A stretch of 18,819 nucleotides of DNA, taken from Planctomycetota bacterium. GTDB taxonomy: Bacteria; Planctomycetota; Phycisphaerae; FEN-1346. The stretch's first letter is position 1. Each line of letters begins with the position of its first letter. The stretch is from assembly GCA_026386995.1 (NCBI GenBank), contig JAPLMO010000020.1, forward strand, positions 1-18,819. The letters are read 5' to 3'. Under the pieces are notes generated by a model. The model was not told the origin of the DNA. It saw only the letters and a program-made list of their open reading frames with translations, and made no database searches. Shown here in pieces: positions 1-7,048 of the stretch. The position numbers and the translations under genes are program-made.

Positions 1-471
1 GGGCACGCCGGCGTTGCGGAAGAACGTCTCCTCGTGCGGCAGGATGCAGGCCACGCGCGTGTAGCGGCGGCGGAGTTTCCGGACGCGCCACGGGGCCCAC
101 GCCCAGAGTTGCGGCGGGATGTACCAGAGCAGGGGCACACGCCGGGCCCTCATGCGGCTGGCCAGCAAAAAGTGGAAGCCCGGGCAGTCGATCGTCACGG
201 CCACGTCGGGCCGCCAGGCGCCGAAAAAGCGGTCCGTGCGGCTCAGCAGTTCCAGGTACCGCCAGAACGAGCCGAAGATCGGCAGGACGCCGATGATGCC
301 GAAGTCGACGGTGTTGGCGAAGAGCCGCGCCCCGGCCGCTTGCATGCGCGGGCCGCCGAGGGCGACGATCTCGGCCTCGGGCGCGAGGGTGCGCAATGCA
401 CGGATGAGGCCCGCCCCGTGCAGGTCGCCCGAGGCTTCGCCGGCGCTTATGAAGATGCGAGGATGGCCCAC
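1..471 (-). CDS. lpxB: Lipid-A-disaccharide synthase, N-terminal part (runs off the window)
   Basis: LpxB is the family-19 glycosyltransferase that joins UDP-diacylglucosamine to lipid X, giving the lipid A disaccharide at the inner face of the cytoplasmic membrane. The 157 visible residues carry the family hallmark GEASGDLHGA at residues 11-20, the IDCPGF segment (compare the usual ID-x-PGFN) at 95-100, and PPQLWAWAPWRVRKLRR near 119-135. A full LpxB is about 380 residues, so more than half lies beyond position 1. The GTG start at 471 is chosen because it leaves the usual short lead before the first beta strand and has GGGAG eight bases upstream. The frame stays open further upstream without a better start. 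It follows the tRNA-binding gene in the same direction after a gap holding a hairpin. The family call is secure; the start is less so. Confidence 0.93.
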   Translation of the reverse strand, partial: MGHPRIFISAGEASGDLHGAGLIRALRTLAPEAEIVALGGPRMQAAGARLFANTVDFGIIGVLPIFGSFWRYLELLSRTDRFFGAWRPDVAVTIDCPGFHFLLASRMRARRVPLLWYIPPQLWAWAPWRVRKLRRRYTRVACILPHEETFFRNAGVP

Positions 472-577
472 CCGTTTGGCTCCCGAAGGCTTGTGTGCAA
501 AGGATTCTAGCAAGGCGGGGCGGGGGCGACAACGGTCTAGTTGGCCGCCGCCTCCGCCCTACCGCGAGGTGGCTGTC

Positions 578-609
578 TTGCGCGGCGGGTACGGAGACCC
601 GCCGCGCAA
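578..609. repeat. GCGCGGCGGGT palindrome (dispersed repeat or terminator)
   Basis: A perfect 13-bp stem (TTGCGCGGCGGGT, and its complement ACCCGCCGCGCAA) encloses a 6-nt loop. It lies between the tRNA-binding gene stop and the lpxB start. The core resembles palindromes at 6363-6388 and 10978-11005, so it is more likely a member of a dispersed family than a dedicated terminator. On the minus strand the T-rich tract comes before the stem, which argues against a classical intrinsic terminator for the minus-strand genes. Confidence 0.75.
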
Positions 610-638
610 AAATTCTTTGGTTCTTCGTGCGGTTCTGT

Positions 639-1028
639 TCAGCGGATTTTTGAGCCGGGGGCCAGCGGCGCGGCGACGGTCAGCGGCACGACGCGGTCGC
701 CTTCCTGGGCTGCCAGGAGCATCCCCTCCGACCGTTCGCCCCTAAGTATGGCCGGCTCGAGGTTCGCCACAACGACGACCAGCGTGTCCTTGAGGGCCTC
801 GGGGGGCATGTAGGGCTTCAGGCCCGCCACGAGTTGGCGCTTGCCCAGTTCCGGCCCGAGGTCAACGTCGAGAATGTACAGTTTGGCCGCGTTCGGGTGG
901 TCGCGCACATCGAGGACCTTGCCGATGCGCAGTTGCACCCGCGCGAATTCCTGGATGTTGACCAGGTCCGGCGCGGGGGCCGGTGTGGGGGCCGGGGGCG
1001 GTGCGGCAGGGGGAGGCGTTGCGGTCAT
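639..1028 (-). CDS. Free-standing tRNA-binding domain protein (MetRS beta-chain / Trbp111 type)
   Basis: This is an OB-fold tRNA-binding protein like the C-terminal domain of methionyl-tRNA synthetase, or free Trbp111, which dimerises and holds the outer corner of tRNA. The 129-residue product opens with a Pro/Ala-rich tail of about 20 residues. The domain follows with FARVQLRIGKVLDVRDHP, AAKLYILDVDLG, the RQLVAGLKPYM segment, VVVVANLEPA, and RGERSEGMLLAA near the end. The ATG at 1028 is preferred because AAGGTG sits five bases before it. A GTG at 1082 would overlap the PhoH stop by four bases (GTGA) and add 18 residues, so translational coupling remains possible. It follows the PhoH gene in the same direction. 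Whether it serves MetRS or acts as a general tRNA chaperone cannot be told here. Confidence 0.88.
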   Translation of the reverse strand: MTATPPPAAPPPAPTPAPAPDLVNIQEFARVQLRIGKVLDVRDHPNAAKLYILDVDLGPELGKRQLVAGLKPYMPPEALKDTLVVVVANLEPAILRGERSEGMLLAAQEGDRVVPLTVAAPLAPGSKIR

Positions 1029-1078
1029 TTCATCACCTTTCAATTCAAACGCGGAACTCGGAATGCGGATCAAGTTCG

Positions 1079-2395
1079 TCACAGTCGCTGTGCGGCCAAA
1101 CTCGCCAACTCGCTCCGTTCGCTCGTCTTCAGCATAACGTGGCCCATCAGGTCCAGGCCTTTCATGCGGTCGGCGGCGTACGTGAGGCCGTTGGAGGAAG
1201 AGTCGAGGTACGGGTTATCGATCTGCCACGGGTCGCCGGTGAGGACGAGTTTCGAGTCTTCGCCGATGCGGCTGATGACGGTCTTGACCTCGCGGGGGGT
1301 GAGGTTCTGGGCCTCATCGACGATGATGAACTGGTCGGGAATGCTGCGGCCGCGTATGTAGGTAAGGGCCTCCAGTTCCAGCGCTCCTGTGTCGATCAGG
1401 GCCCGGATGCGCTCGTCCATGCCGCCGGTGCCGTCGGTCTTCTTGGTGCGCAGGATGTAGGCGAGGTTGTCGAAGATGGGCTGCATCCAGTGGTAGAGTT
1501 TCTCTTCCTTCGCGCCCGGCAGGTACCCGATGTCCTGGCCGAAGGGGATGACGGGGCGCGACACGAGCATTTTCTCGTACTTCTTTTCGGCCAGCACCTT
1601 TTGCAGGCCGCACGCCACGGCCATCAGGGTCTTGCCCGTGCCGGCTGGCCCGAGAAGCGTCACGAGGCGCACCTGGTCGAGCATCAGCAGTTCAATGGCC
1701 ATGCGCTGCTGGAGGTTCCGGGCCGAGACGTTCTGGTACGAGTTGCCGCCGAACTTCAGGGCCACGACCTTCCGCTGGTGCGAATCGTAGCGGCCGACGG
1801 CGATGTTCTTCGGGTCCGACTCGTCCGTCATCACGCAGAACTCGTTGGGCAGCAGTTCGCCGCAGATCGGCTCGATCCACTTGTCCTTCTCAAACTTGTC
1901 GATAACCTGCCGCTTGACGGCCGCCTCGCGGTAACCGAGGTAGATGTGGCTGAAATCGACCTTGTGCCTCTCGTAGTCCTGCGTGTTGATGCCCAGGGCG
2001 TCGCTCTTGATGCGGGCGTTGATGTCCTTGGAAATGAAGATCGTCGTCTTGCCCTCTTCCTTCAGGCGATAGGCGACGCCGATGATCCGGTCGTCGGCCT
2101 CGTTGGGGTCCAGGAGGGCGTGCGGCGGCGTCCGGTCGTCGAGGACGATGCGGACCGTGCCGCCGGTCTCCGCAACCGGCACGCCTTCGGCCAGGCGCCC
2201 GTCGCCGCGCAGGCGGTCGAGGAACCGGATGACCTGCCGCGCGTGCTCGCCGACGTCGTCGGAGCCCTTCTTGAACTTGTCGAGTTCCTCGATGACCTTG
2301 AAGGGCAGCACGACCTCGTTGTCGCCGAACGCCGTCAGGGCCGAGGGGTCGTGCAGCAGAACGCTCGTGTCCAGAACGAAATACTTCTTTGCCAT
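1079..2395 (-). CDS. PhoH2-type protein: PIN RNase domain fused to PhoH ATPase
   Basis: PhoH2-type proteins couple an N-terminal PIN nuclease to a PhoH NTPase and are described as RNA-unwinding ribonucleases in the cytoplasm. The 438 residues match the usual length. The PIN domain covers about 1-140, with the acidic set D9 (FVLDTSVLL), E36/E37, D101/D102 and D124 visible. The PhoH domain follows, with Walker A GPAGTGKT at 249-256, the SRPVIPFGQDIGYLPG segment at 279-294, and Walker B IIVDEAQN at 357-364. The motif LVLTGDPWQID follows at 384-393. The ATG at 2395 has GGAG seven bases upstream. It is the first of three minus-strand genes (PhoH, tRNA-binding protein, lpxB), probably co-transcribed. 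All expected key residues look intact. Confidence 0.96.
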   Translation of the reverse strand: MAKKYFVLDTSVLLHDPSALTAFGDNEVVLPFKVIEELDKFKKGSDDVGEHARQVIRFLDRLRGDGRLAEGVPVAETGGTVRIVLDDRTPPHALLDPNEADDRIIGVAYRLKEEGKTTIFISKDINARIKSDALGINTQDYERHKVDFSHIYLGYREAAVKRQVIDKFEKDKWIEPICGELLPNEFCVMTDESDPKNIAVGRYDSHQRKVVALKFGGNSYQNVSARNLQQRMAIELLMLDQVRLVTLLGPAGTGKTLMAVACGLQKVLAEKKYEKMLVSRPVIPFGQDIGYLPGAKEEKLYHWMQPIFDNLAYILRTKKTDGTGGMDERIRALIDTGALELEALTYIRGRSIPDQFIIVDEAQNLTPREVKTVISRIGEDSKLVLTGDPWQIDNPYLDSSSNGLTYAADRMKGLDLMGHVMLKTSERSELASLAAQRL

Positions 2396-2704
2396 TTCAA
2401 CTCCAGTTCAAGGTTGCAGCGATTTTGATCTTCGCACTGAACCCTCCCCACGATATCCTATTCATCGGCCCGCCGGGGTTCAAGGTTTAGGCGAAGGCGC
2501 ACCAAACTCAAGTGGCGTACAAACCCAAGTGGGAGCGATTCCGTCCGAAGGAATCTTGTGCCTGAAGGAATTTTGGTGACCGCCGCGGCCTTTTTGTGTT
2601 AATCATAGTGACGCTGTTCGACGGCTTACGCCGCCGGCGGGCCTGGCAGGGCGAACGGGTCGGGCCGGTCTGCGGCAGAAAACGGTTCTAAAGGAGATCG
2701 CCTC
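2396..2704. other. Divergent intergenic region without a gene
   Basis: This 309-nt stretch separates the divergent PhoH and oxidoreductase genes, so promoters for both should lie here, but I see no strong sigma-70 or sigma-54 match. Two copies of CAAGTGG occur near 2509 and 2527, and a small hairpin GATTCC...GGAATC occurs around 2536-2554. AAAGGAG just before 2705 is the ribosome binding site of the oxidoreductase. It is one of the few large gaps without one of the palindromic repeat families. Confidence 0.7.
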
Positions 2705-4045
2705 ATGGCTGAACCCGGACGTTCCTCGAACAATCCGCGCCCGTCGGGCCTCACGCGGCGCGGGTTCCTGAAGACGGCAGCCCTGGCCACAGGGGCCTTG
2801 GCGGCGCCGGCCGTGATTCCCGCCTCCGTCCTGGGCAAGGGAGGCGCGGTCCCGCCCAGCGAGCGGATACTGGTGGGCGGCATCGGCCTCAGGGGCCGCG
2901 GCATGCACGATCTCAATTGGGTGTTGCCCGAGGCGGACGTGCAGTTCCTCGCCATCTGCGACGCCCAGAAAGGCGCCCGCGAGAATGTCAAGCGCGTCGT
3001 CGATGCGCGTTACGGCAACAGCGATTGCGCCATGTACCGCGACATCCGTGAGTTCCTGGCGACGCGCACCGACATCGACGCCATCGTCCAGGCCACCGGC
3101 GACCGCTGGCATGGCCTGGCCTCCATCCTGGTCATGCGCTCCGGCAAGGACGTGTACACCGAGAAGCCCTCCTGCATGACCATTGCCGAGGGCAAGGCGG
3201 TCGTCGAAACCGCGAATCGCTACGGCCGCGTTTACCAGACCGGCACGCAGCGCCTCAGCGAAGGCAACCACGTCTTCTGCATCGAGGCCGCCAAGATGGG
3301 ACGCCTTGGCAAGGTCCACACCGCCTACGCCCACATCGCCCCCTGGGACGCCGCCCTGATGCGGACCGACTGGCTGCCCGAAGAGCCTTTGCCGCCCAAG
3401 GACGTTGTCGACTGGGACGAGTGGCTCGGGCCCTGCCCGTGGCGCCCGTTCAACAAGGCGTACATCGGCGGCGGCTGGCGGGGACACTACGATTTCCACA
3501 CCAGTTGCATCGGCGAGTGGGGCGCCCATACGTTCGCCCAGGCCCATGCCGGCCTCGATATGCTCGATACGTCGCCCGTCCACTACCAGTACGTCAACAA
3601 CGACAGCGGCGACGGCATGGTCACCACGTTCGCCAACGGCATGAAACTCATTCTGTCGAGGGGCGACAAGTACTGGCACGGCTCGTGCGGCATGCGGTTC
3701 GACGGCCCCGAAGGCTGGGCCGCGGCGGCAGACGGATACTCCAAGCCCGAGGTCTCCAACCCCGTTCTGATGGCCGACTACAAGAAGGTCATCGCCGACT
3801 ACGTGGGGCGCACCGGGCGGTCCCTGAACCACATGCGCAACTTCCTCGATTGCGTCAAGTCGCGACAGCAGCCCGTCGCGAACCCGGAGGTCATGTACCG
3901 CTCCATGACCACCGTGCACGCCGCCAACATCTGCATGTGGCTGAAGCGCGACATGAAGTTCGACCCCGTCAAGGCCGAGTTCATCAACGATCCCGAAGCC
4001 AACCGCCTGCGCTCGCGCGCCATGCGGGAACCGTGGATTTACTAG
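2705..4045 (+). CDS. Tat-exported Gfo/Idh/MocA family oxidoreductase
   Basis: This is an NAD(P)-dependent oxidoreductase of the Gfo/Idh/MocA family, which usually acts on sugars, inositols or related cyclic polyols. Exported members are abundant in Planctomycetota. A Tat signal is clear: RRGFLK at residues 18-23, then a hydrophobic Ala-rich stretch to about residue 44. The Rossmann glycine motif VGGIGLRGRG is at 57-66, and the conserved EKP motif (E153, K154, P155) provides the lysine that normally lies next to the substrate and nicotinamide. The 446-residue length is usual. AAAGGAG lies about nine bases before the ATG. The HEAT-repeat gene follows in the same direction after 293 nt of repeats. 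The substrate cannot be named. A Tat route would carry the folded protein with cofactor already bound. Confidence 0.93.
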   Translation: MAEPGRSSNNPRPSGLTRRGFLKTAALATGALAAPAVIPASVLGKGGAVPPSERILVGGIGLRGRGMHDLNWVLPEADVQFLAICDAQKGARENVKRVVDARYGNSDCAMYRDIREFLATRTDIDAIVQATGDRWHGLASILVMRSGKDVYTEKPSCMTIAEGKAVVETANRYGRVYQTGTQRLSEGNHVFCIEAAKMGRLGKVHTAYAHIAPWDAALMRTDWLPEEPLPPKDVVDWDEWLGPCPWRPFNKAYIGGGWRGHYDFHTSCIGEWGAHTFAQAHAGLDMLDTSPVHYQYVNNDSGDGMVTTFANGMKLILSRGDKYWHGSCGMRFDGPEGWAAAADGYSKPEVSNPVLMADYKKVIADYVGRTGRSLNHMRNFLDCVKSRQQPVANPEVMYRSMTTVHAANICMWLKRDMKFDPVKAEFINDPEANRLRSRAMREPWIY

Positions 4046-4087
4046 ACGATGAAGAACCGCCATCGAGCCCGCTGTGGCAGATGGGCT

Positions 4088-4135
4088 CGCGCGGTGGGCA
4101 GTCTTGCCCACCGCGCGGCGGGCACGACTGCCCGC
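4088..4135. repeat. Double palindrome, GGTGGGCA / GGCGGGCA type
   Basis: A 13-bp perfect stem with loop GTCT fills 4088-4117, followed directly by a 7-bp stem GCGGGCA / TGCCCGC with loop CGAC at 4118-4135. The first 30 nt recur exactly at 13430-13459, where a second palindrome of the same type again follows. This is therefore a dispersed composite repeat and not a gene-specific terminator. ACGACTGCCCGC recurs at 4266-4277 on the far side of the next repeat. Confidence 0.85.
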
Positions 4136-4161
4136 ACGTATTTAGCGTGTCAGGCAAGAAT

Positions 4162-4252
4162 TGTCATTCTGAGCGAGCGAGCGCGAGCGAAGAATCTCGG
4201 CCGCCCGAAAGGCGAGATTCTTCGGCCCCGTAAACGGGGCCTCAGAATGACA
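4162..4252. repeat. Inverted-repeat element with TGTCATTCTGAG ends
   Basis: The outer arms are TGTCATTCTGAG (4162-4173) and its exact complement CTCAGAATGACA (4241-4252). Inner arms CGAAGAATCTCG (4188-4199) and CGAGATTCTTCG (4213-4224) are also exact complements, so the 91-nt unit can fold into a long interrupted hairpin. It looks like a small non-autonomous repeat of a kind I recall in many bacterial genomes. CACGTA stands on both sides at 4135-4140 and 4261-4266, which could mark insertion into the repeat at 4088-4135; that reading is inference. Confidence 0.82.
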
Positions 4253-4338
4253 GCGCAAAACACGTACGACTGCCCGCCGCGCTAGGCGGCCGGCATTCTC
4301 AGCAATGACGAACCATTAGCCCGAAAGGAACTACCGAC

Positions 4339-6306
4339 ATGTGGAAAACACTCGTCATCTCGGCCCTGCTGACATCATTGCTGGCGCCCCGTACCGCTGT
4401 TCCGGCCGGCGGGGTCACCCCGTTTGCCGAACCCAAGGACCAGCCGGCGCTCATCGCCGTCCTGAAGAACCCGGCCGCAACGCAAAAGGACAAGGCCGAC
4501 GCCTGCCGCGAACTGGCCCACGTCGCCACGAAGGACGCGATTCCGGCCCTCGCTGCGCTTCTCGCCGATGAGAAATTCTCGCACATGGCCCGCTACGGCC
4601 TCGAGACCCTGCCGGACCCCGCCGTCGACGACCTGCTGCGCGACATGCTCGGCAAGGTCAAGGGCAGCCTCTTGACCGGCATGATCGGCAGCCTGGGCGC
4701 GCGGCGGGATGCCAAGAGCGTCGATGCCATCGCCCGGTTCCTCCCGGACGCCGACCCTGACGTGGCCGAGGCGGCCGCGCGGGCGCTGGGCAAGATCGGC
4801 ACGGTCGATGCCGGCCGCGCGATCGAGGCCGCCCTGCCGAAGTCGCCCGCCGGCAACCGCGTGGCGTTCTGCGAAGGCCTCTTGCGCTGCGCCGAGGCCC
4901 TGGCCGCCGCCGGTAAGCAAAACGACGCACGCGGCATCTACGATCGCATGCGCTCACTCCAGGGCGCTCCGCACCAGGCCCGGACGGCCGCCCTGCGCGG
5001 GGCCATTCTCACGCGAGGCAAAGAAGGCATCCCGCTCCTGGTCGAAGCGATACGCGGCGACGACTACGTGCTCGTCGAGGCCGCCGCTCGCACCGCCATG
5101 GAACTGAAGGTCCCCGAAGTGACGCAGGCCGTGGCGGCCGAGGTGGCCACGCTCACGGGCGACAAGAAGATACTCTTCATCCAGGTCCTCGGATACCGCG
5201 GCGACACGAAGGCGGTGCCCGCCCTGCTGGCCGCAGCCAAGAGCGGCGACAAGGCCGTTCGCGTGGCGGCCATCCATGCCGCGACGGAGGTCCCGGACGC
5301 CTCGGCTGTGCCGGTCCTGGTCGAGTTGCTGAAAGACCCCACTCCCGAGATCGCCAAGGCCGCCCAGGAAAGCCTTGCCGCCATGCAGTGCCCCGCTGCC
5401 GATACGGCCATCGCCGCCGTGCTGGTGCAGGGGGACTCCAAGACGCGGGCCATGGTGATCGACCTCATCGCCCAGCGCCGCGCGGCCGGTGCTGCGCCCA
5501 CACTGCTGAAGACCGCCGAGGACCCCGATGAGGCCGTCCGCCTGGCGAGCATCAAGGTCCTGAGCGATGTGGCGGGCGCCGCCGAGGTGCCGGTCATGGT
5601 CAGCCTGCTGGTGAAGGCCAAGACGCCGGGCGAGATGCAGGCGACCGAAGAAGCGCTGTCGGCGGTCTGCGTTCGGCAGAAAGACCGCTCGGCGTGCGGC
5701 GACCAGGTCGCCGGGGCGCTGGCGGGGGCGCAAGGGCCGGCGAAACTGGCACTCCTAAGGGTCCTGCGTTCGGTTGGCGGCTCGAAGGCCCTTGCGGCCG
5801 TCCGCGCCGCGGCCAAGGACCCGAACGCCGAAATCCAGGACATCGCCGTGCGGGCGATGTGCGAGTGGCAATCGGTCGAGGCGCTGCCCGACGTGAAGGA
5901 ACTTGCCAAGACCGCCAAGGACCCGAAAGTCAAGATTCTGGCCCTGCGTGGTTATATCCGCCTCGTGCCGCTTGAAGAGGTTTCCAACGATAAGAAACTG
6001 GCGGCCCTCAAGGATGCGATGGCCATGTCCGAGCGCAATGAAGAGAAACGCCTCGTGCTGGCGGCCCTCGGCCACATCCCCACGGCCGCATCGCTGACCC
6101 TGGTCGTGCATAATGTGGCCAACCCCGACCTCAAGGACGAGGCGTGCCAGGCCGCCGTCGGCATCGCCGAGAAGATCGCCGACTCCAGTCCCGCCCAGGT
6201 CAACGCGGCCATGAAGCAGGTGATCACTGCGACGACCAACCAGCAGATCCAGAAGAAGGCCAAGGCCCTTGAGGCCCAGACCAAAGGCAAGGCCGGGGGG
6301 AAGTAG
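4339..6306 (+). CDS. Secreted HEAT-repeat (PBS-lyase-type) protein
   Basis: This is a 655-residue helical-repeat protein, probably a periplasmic scaffold for protein contacts. Residues 1 to about 24 form a signal peptide (MWKTLVISALLTSLLAP, then a small-residue stretch ending near PAGG). From about residue 30 to 640 the chain is a run of HEAT-like helix pairs. Typical units read DAIPALAALLADEK, DPDVAEAAARALGKIG, DKAVRVAAIHAATEV and DPTPEIAKAAQESLAAM. No catalytic motif is seen, and the similarity to phycobilin lyases is one of fold only. The Lys/Gly-rich tail ends KGKAGGK. AAAGGA lies upstream of the ATG. It follows the oxidoreductase in the same direction, and such pairs are common in planctomycete genomes, but a shared job is inference. 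A hairpin lies 57 nt after the stop. Confidence 0.9.
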   Translation: MWKTLVISALLTSLLAPRTAVPAGGVTPFAEPKDQPALIAVLKNPAATQKDKADACRELAHVATKDAIPALAALLADEKFSHMARYGLETLPDPAVDDLLRDMLGKVKGSLLTGMIGSLGARRDAKSVDAIARFLPDADPDVAEAAARALGKIGTVDAGRAIEAALPKSPAGNRVAFCEGLLRCAEALAAAGKQNDARGIYDRMRSLQGAPHQARTAALRGAILTRGKEGIPLLVEAIRGDDYVLVEAAARTAMELKVPEVTQAVAAEVATLTGDKKILFIQVLGYRGDTKAVPALLAAAKSGDKAVRVAAIHAATEVPDASAVPVLVELLKDPTPEIAKAAQESLAAMQCPAADTAIAAVLVQGDSKTRAMVIDLIAQRRAAGAAPTLLKTAEDPDEAVRLASIKVLSDVAGAAEVPVMVSLLVKAKTPGEMQATEEALSAVCVRQKDRSACGDQVAGALAGAQGPAKLALLRVLRSVGGSKALAAVRAAAKDPNAEIQDIAVRAMCEWQSVEALPDVKELAKTAKDPKVKILALRGYIRLVPLEEVSNDKKLAALKDAMAMSERNEEKRLVLAALGHIPTAASLTLVVHNVANPDLKDEACQAAVGIAEKIADSSPAQVNAAMKQVITATTNQQIQKKAKALEAQTKGKAGGK

Positions 6307-6362
6307 CGGGTGTAGGAACCGCCAGCACTACGTAACACACAGCGTCATTACGACAAACACAG

Positions 6363-6388
6363 CGCGGCGGGTCTCCTGACCCGCCGCG
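6363..6388 (+). terminator. Hairpin after the HEAT-repeat gene (possible terminator or dispersed palindrome)
   Basis: CGCGGCGGGTC and its exact complement GACCCGCCGCG form an 11-bp stem with loop TCCT, placed 57 nt after the HEAT gene stop. No T-run follows (the sequence continues ATATTTATG), so it is not a classical intrinsic terminator. It shares the core of the palindromes at 578-609 and 10978-11005. It may stop transcription or protect the 3' end, but it is equally a repeat-family member. Confidence 0.6.
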
Positions 6389-6734
6389 ATATTTATGCTC
6401 CGAAATCGAGGCGTGGCCGAGTTCGGCCTAGCGCGGATGCCGTGTGCGACAGGTCGGACGCCTCCGGCGACTCGCCCCGACCCGCTTATCGTTCGCGTTG
6501 ATATTGTGCAGCGGTGTTGCATCAGGTAAACACTCCTTTCGGAGATGCCCAAATCCAAGGGAACGCGTTGAATTCGGCCCGTTTAGCCGCTGCTCGGCTG
6601 ATCGAGGCCCGCAACGGCGTTTCTTTTTCGCAACATCGTTTGATCTTTGGCTGCGCCTTCGGTTGCGGAATTCGCCGGCGCTAACCCTTTTATCCTTAAG
6701 TCGTTACGTCCACTCCCAAGAGGCAACCCGTATC
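6389..6734. other. Long non-coding stretch upstream of a sigma-54 promoter
   Basis: I see no convincing gene. A plus-strand open frame from 6444 to 6905 is Arg/Ser-rich with no family pattern and no ribosome binding site. The hexamer CGCAAC occurs at 6610-6615 and 6629-6634 and its complement GTTGCG at 6662-6667, within about 130 bp upstream of the sigma-54 promoter. These could be activator contact sites, because sigma-54 promoters need an upstream enhancer-binding protein. That role is inference. From about 6480 the sequence looks less GC-rich than the DNA before it. Confidence 0.55.
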
Positions 6735-6751
6735 TTGGCACAGTTCTTGCA
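6735..6751 (+). promoter_or_regulatory. Sigma-54 (RpoN) -24/-12 promoter
   Basis: TTGGCAC, five bases (AGTTC), then TTGCA matches the consensus TTGGCAC-N5-TTGCA exactly. The invariant GG (6737-6738) and GC (6749-6750) are separated by the required 10 bp. Transcription should start near 6762, giving a leader of about 287 nt before the PEP-CTERM gene. PEP-CTERM genes in other bacteria are known to be under RpoN with the PrsK/PrsR two-component pair, which supports the call. No regulator gene is in the window. Confidence 0.78.
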
Positions 6752-6761
6752 CTCAGTACGT

Positions 6762-7048
6762 CAGGAGTGTGTTGCGGGCTTGCCCTTGGAGAGGCAAACA
6801 GACTTTAAGTACATCAGAGCGTTGTTTCGAGCGGGGACCCCACGTGAAGCACATTCCCTGGCAGGCAGTACGGGCGGCCCCGTGCCTTTGTTGCAGAAGT
6901 CGTGATCGCCGGGGGGAGATGGACCAGGACGGGGCGTATTACGGAGGCAATGACCGCATGCTTCACGCCGGGAGGGGTTTGTCATGACAGGGCTTGCGGA
7001 AGAGACGGTTTTGAGTATCTCGGCTCTTGCCAGCAAGGAGTGAAACTG
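6762..7048 (+). other. Long 5' leader of the PEP-CTERM gene
   Basis: The sequence between the predicted start point and the ATG at 7049 has no recognised riboswitch. GTTGCG recurs at 6771-6776. The main reading frame stays open back to 6902, with an in-frame ATG at 6950 placed only two bases after GGAGG. That start would put about 33 residues before the signal peptide and is unlikely. A 22-codon frame (6919-6987) exists but has a poorly spaced ribosome binding site. Confidence 0.45.

Noticed and set aside
983..2428. 481-residue open frame on the plus strand
   Set aside because: It lies opposite the PhoH gene, which has full PIN and Walker motifs. The plus-strand translation is rich in Val, Arg and Asp with no family pattern, as expected of an antisense shadow in GC-rich DNA.
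2603..4111. 502-residue open frame on the minus strand
   Set aside because: It is the mirror of the oxidoreductase gene, with low-complexity Gly/Ala/Val/His composition and no recognisable domain.
5064..5933. 289-residue minus-strand frame, overlapping another of 259 residues
   Set aside because: Both are antisense to the HEAT-repeat gene, whose repeated codons keep several frames open.
6444..6905. Possible 153-residue gene upstream of the PEP-CTERM gene
   Set aside because: It has no ribosome binding site and no family pattern, and it runs through the sigma-54 promoter, so a promoter region is the better reading.
6762..7048. Cyclic-di-GMP riboswitch suggested by GAGAGGCAAACAG
   Set aside because: The following conserved blocks of the GEMM class could not be found in order, so a short resemblance is not enough.
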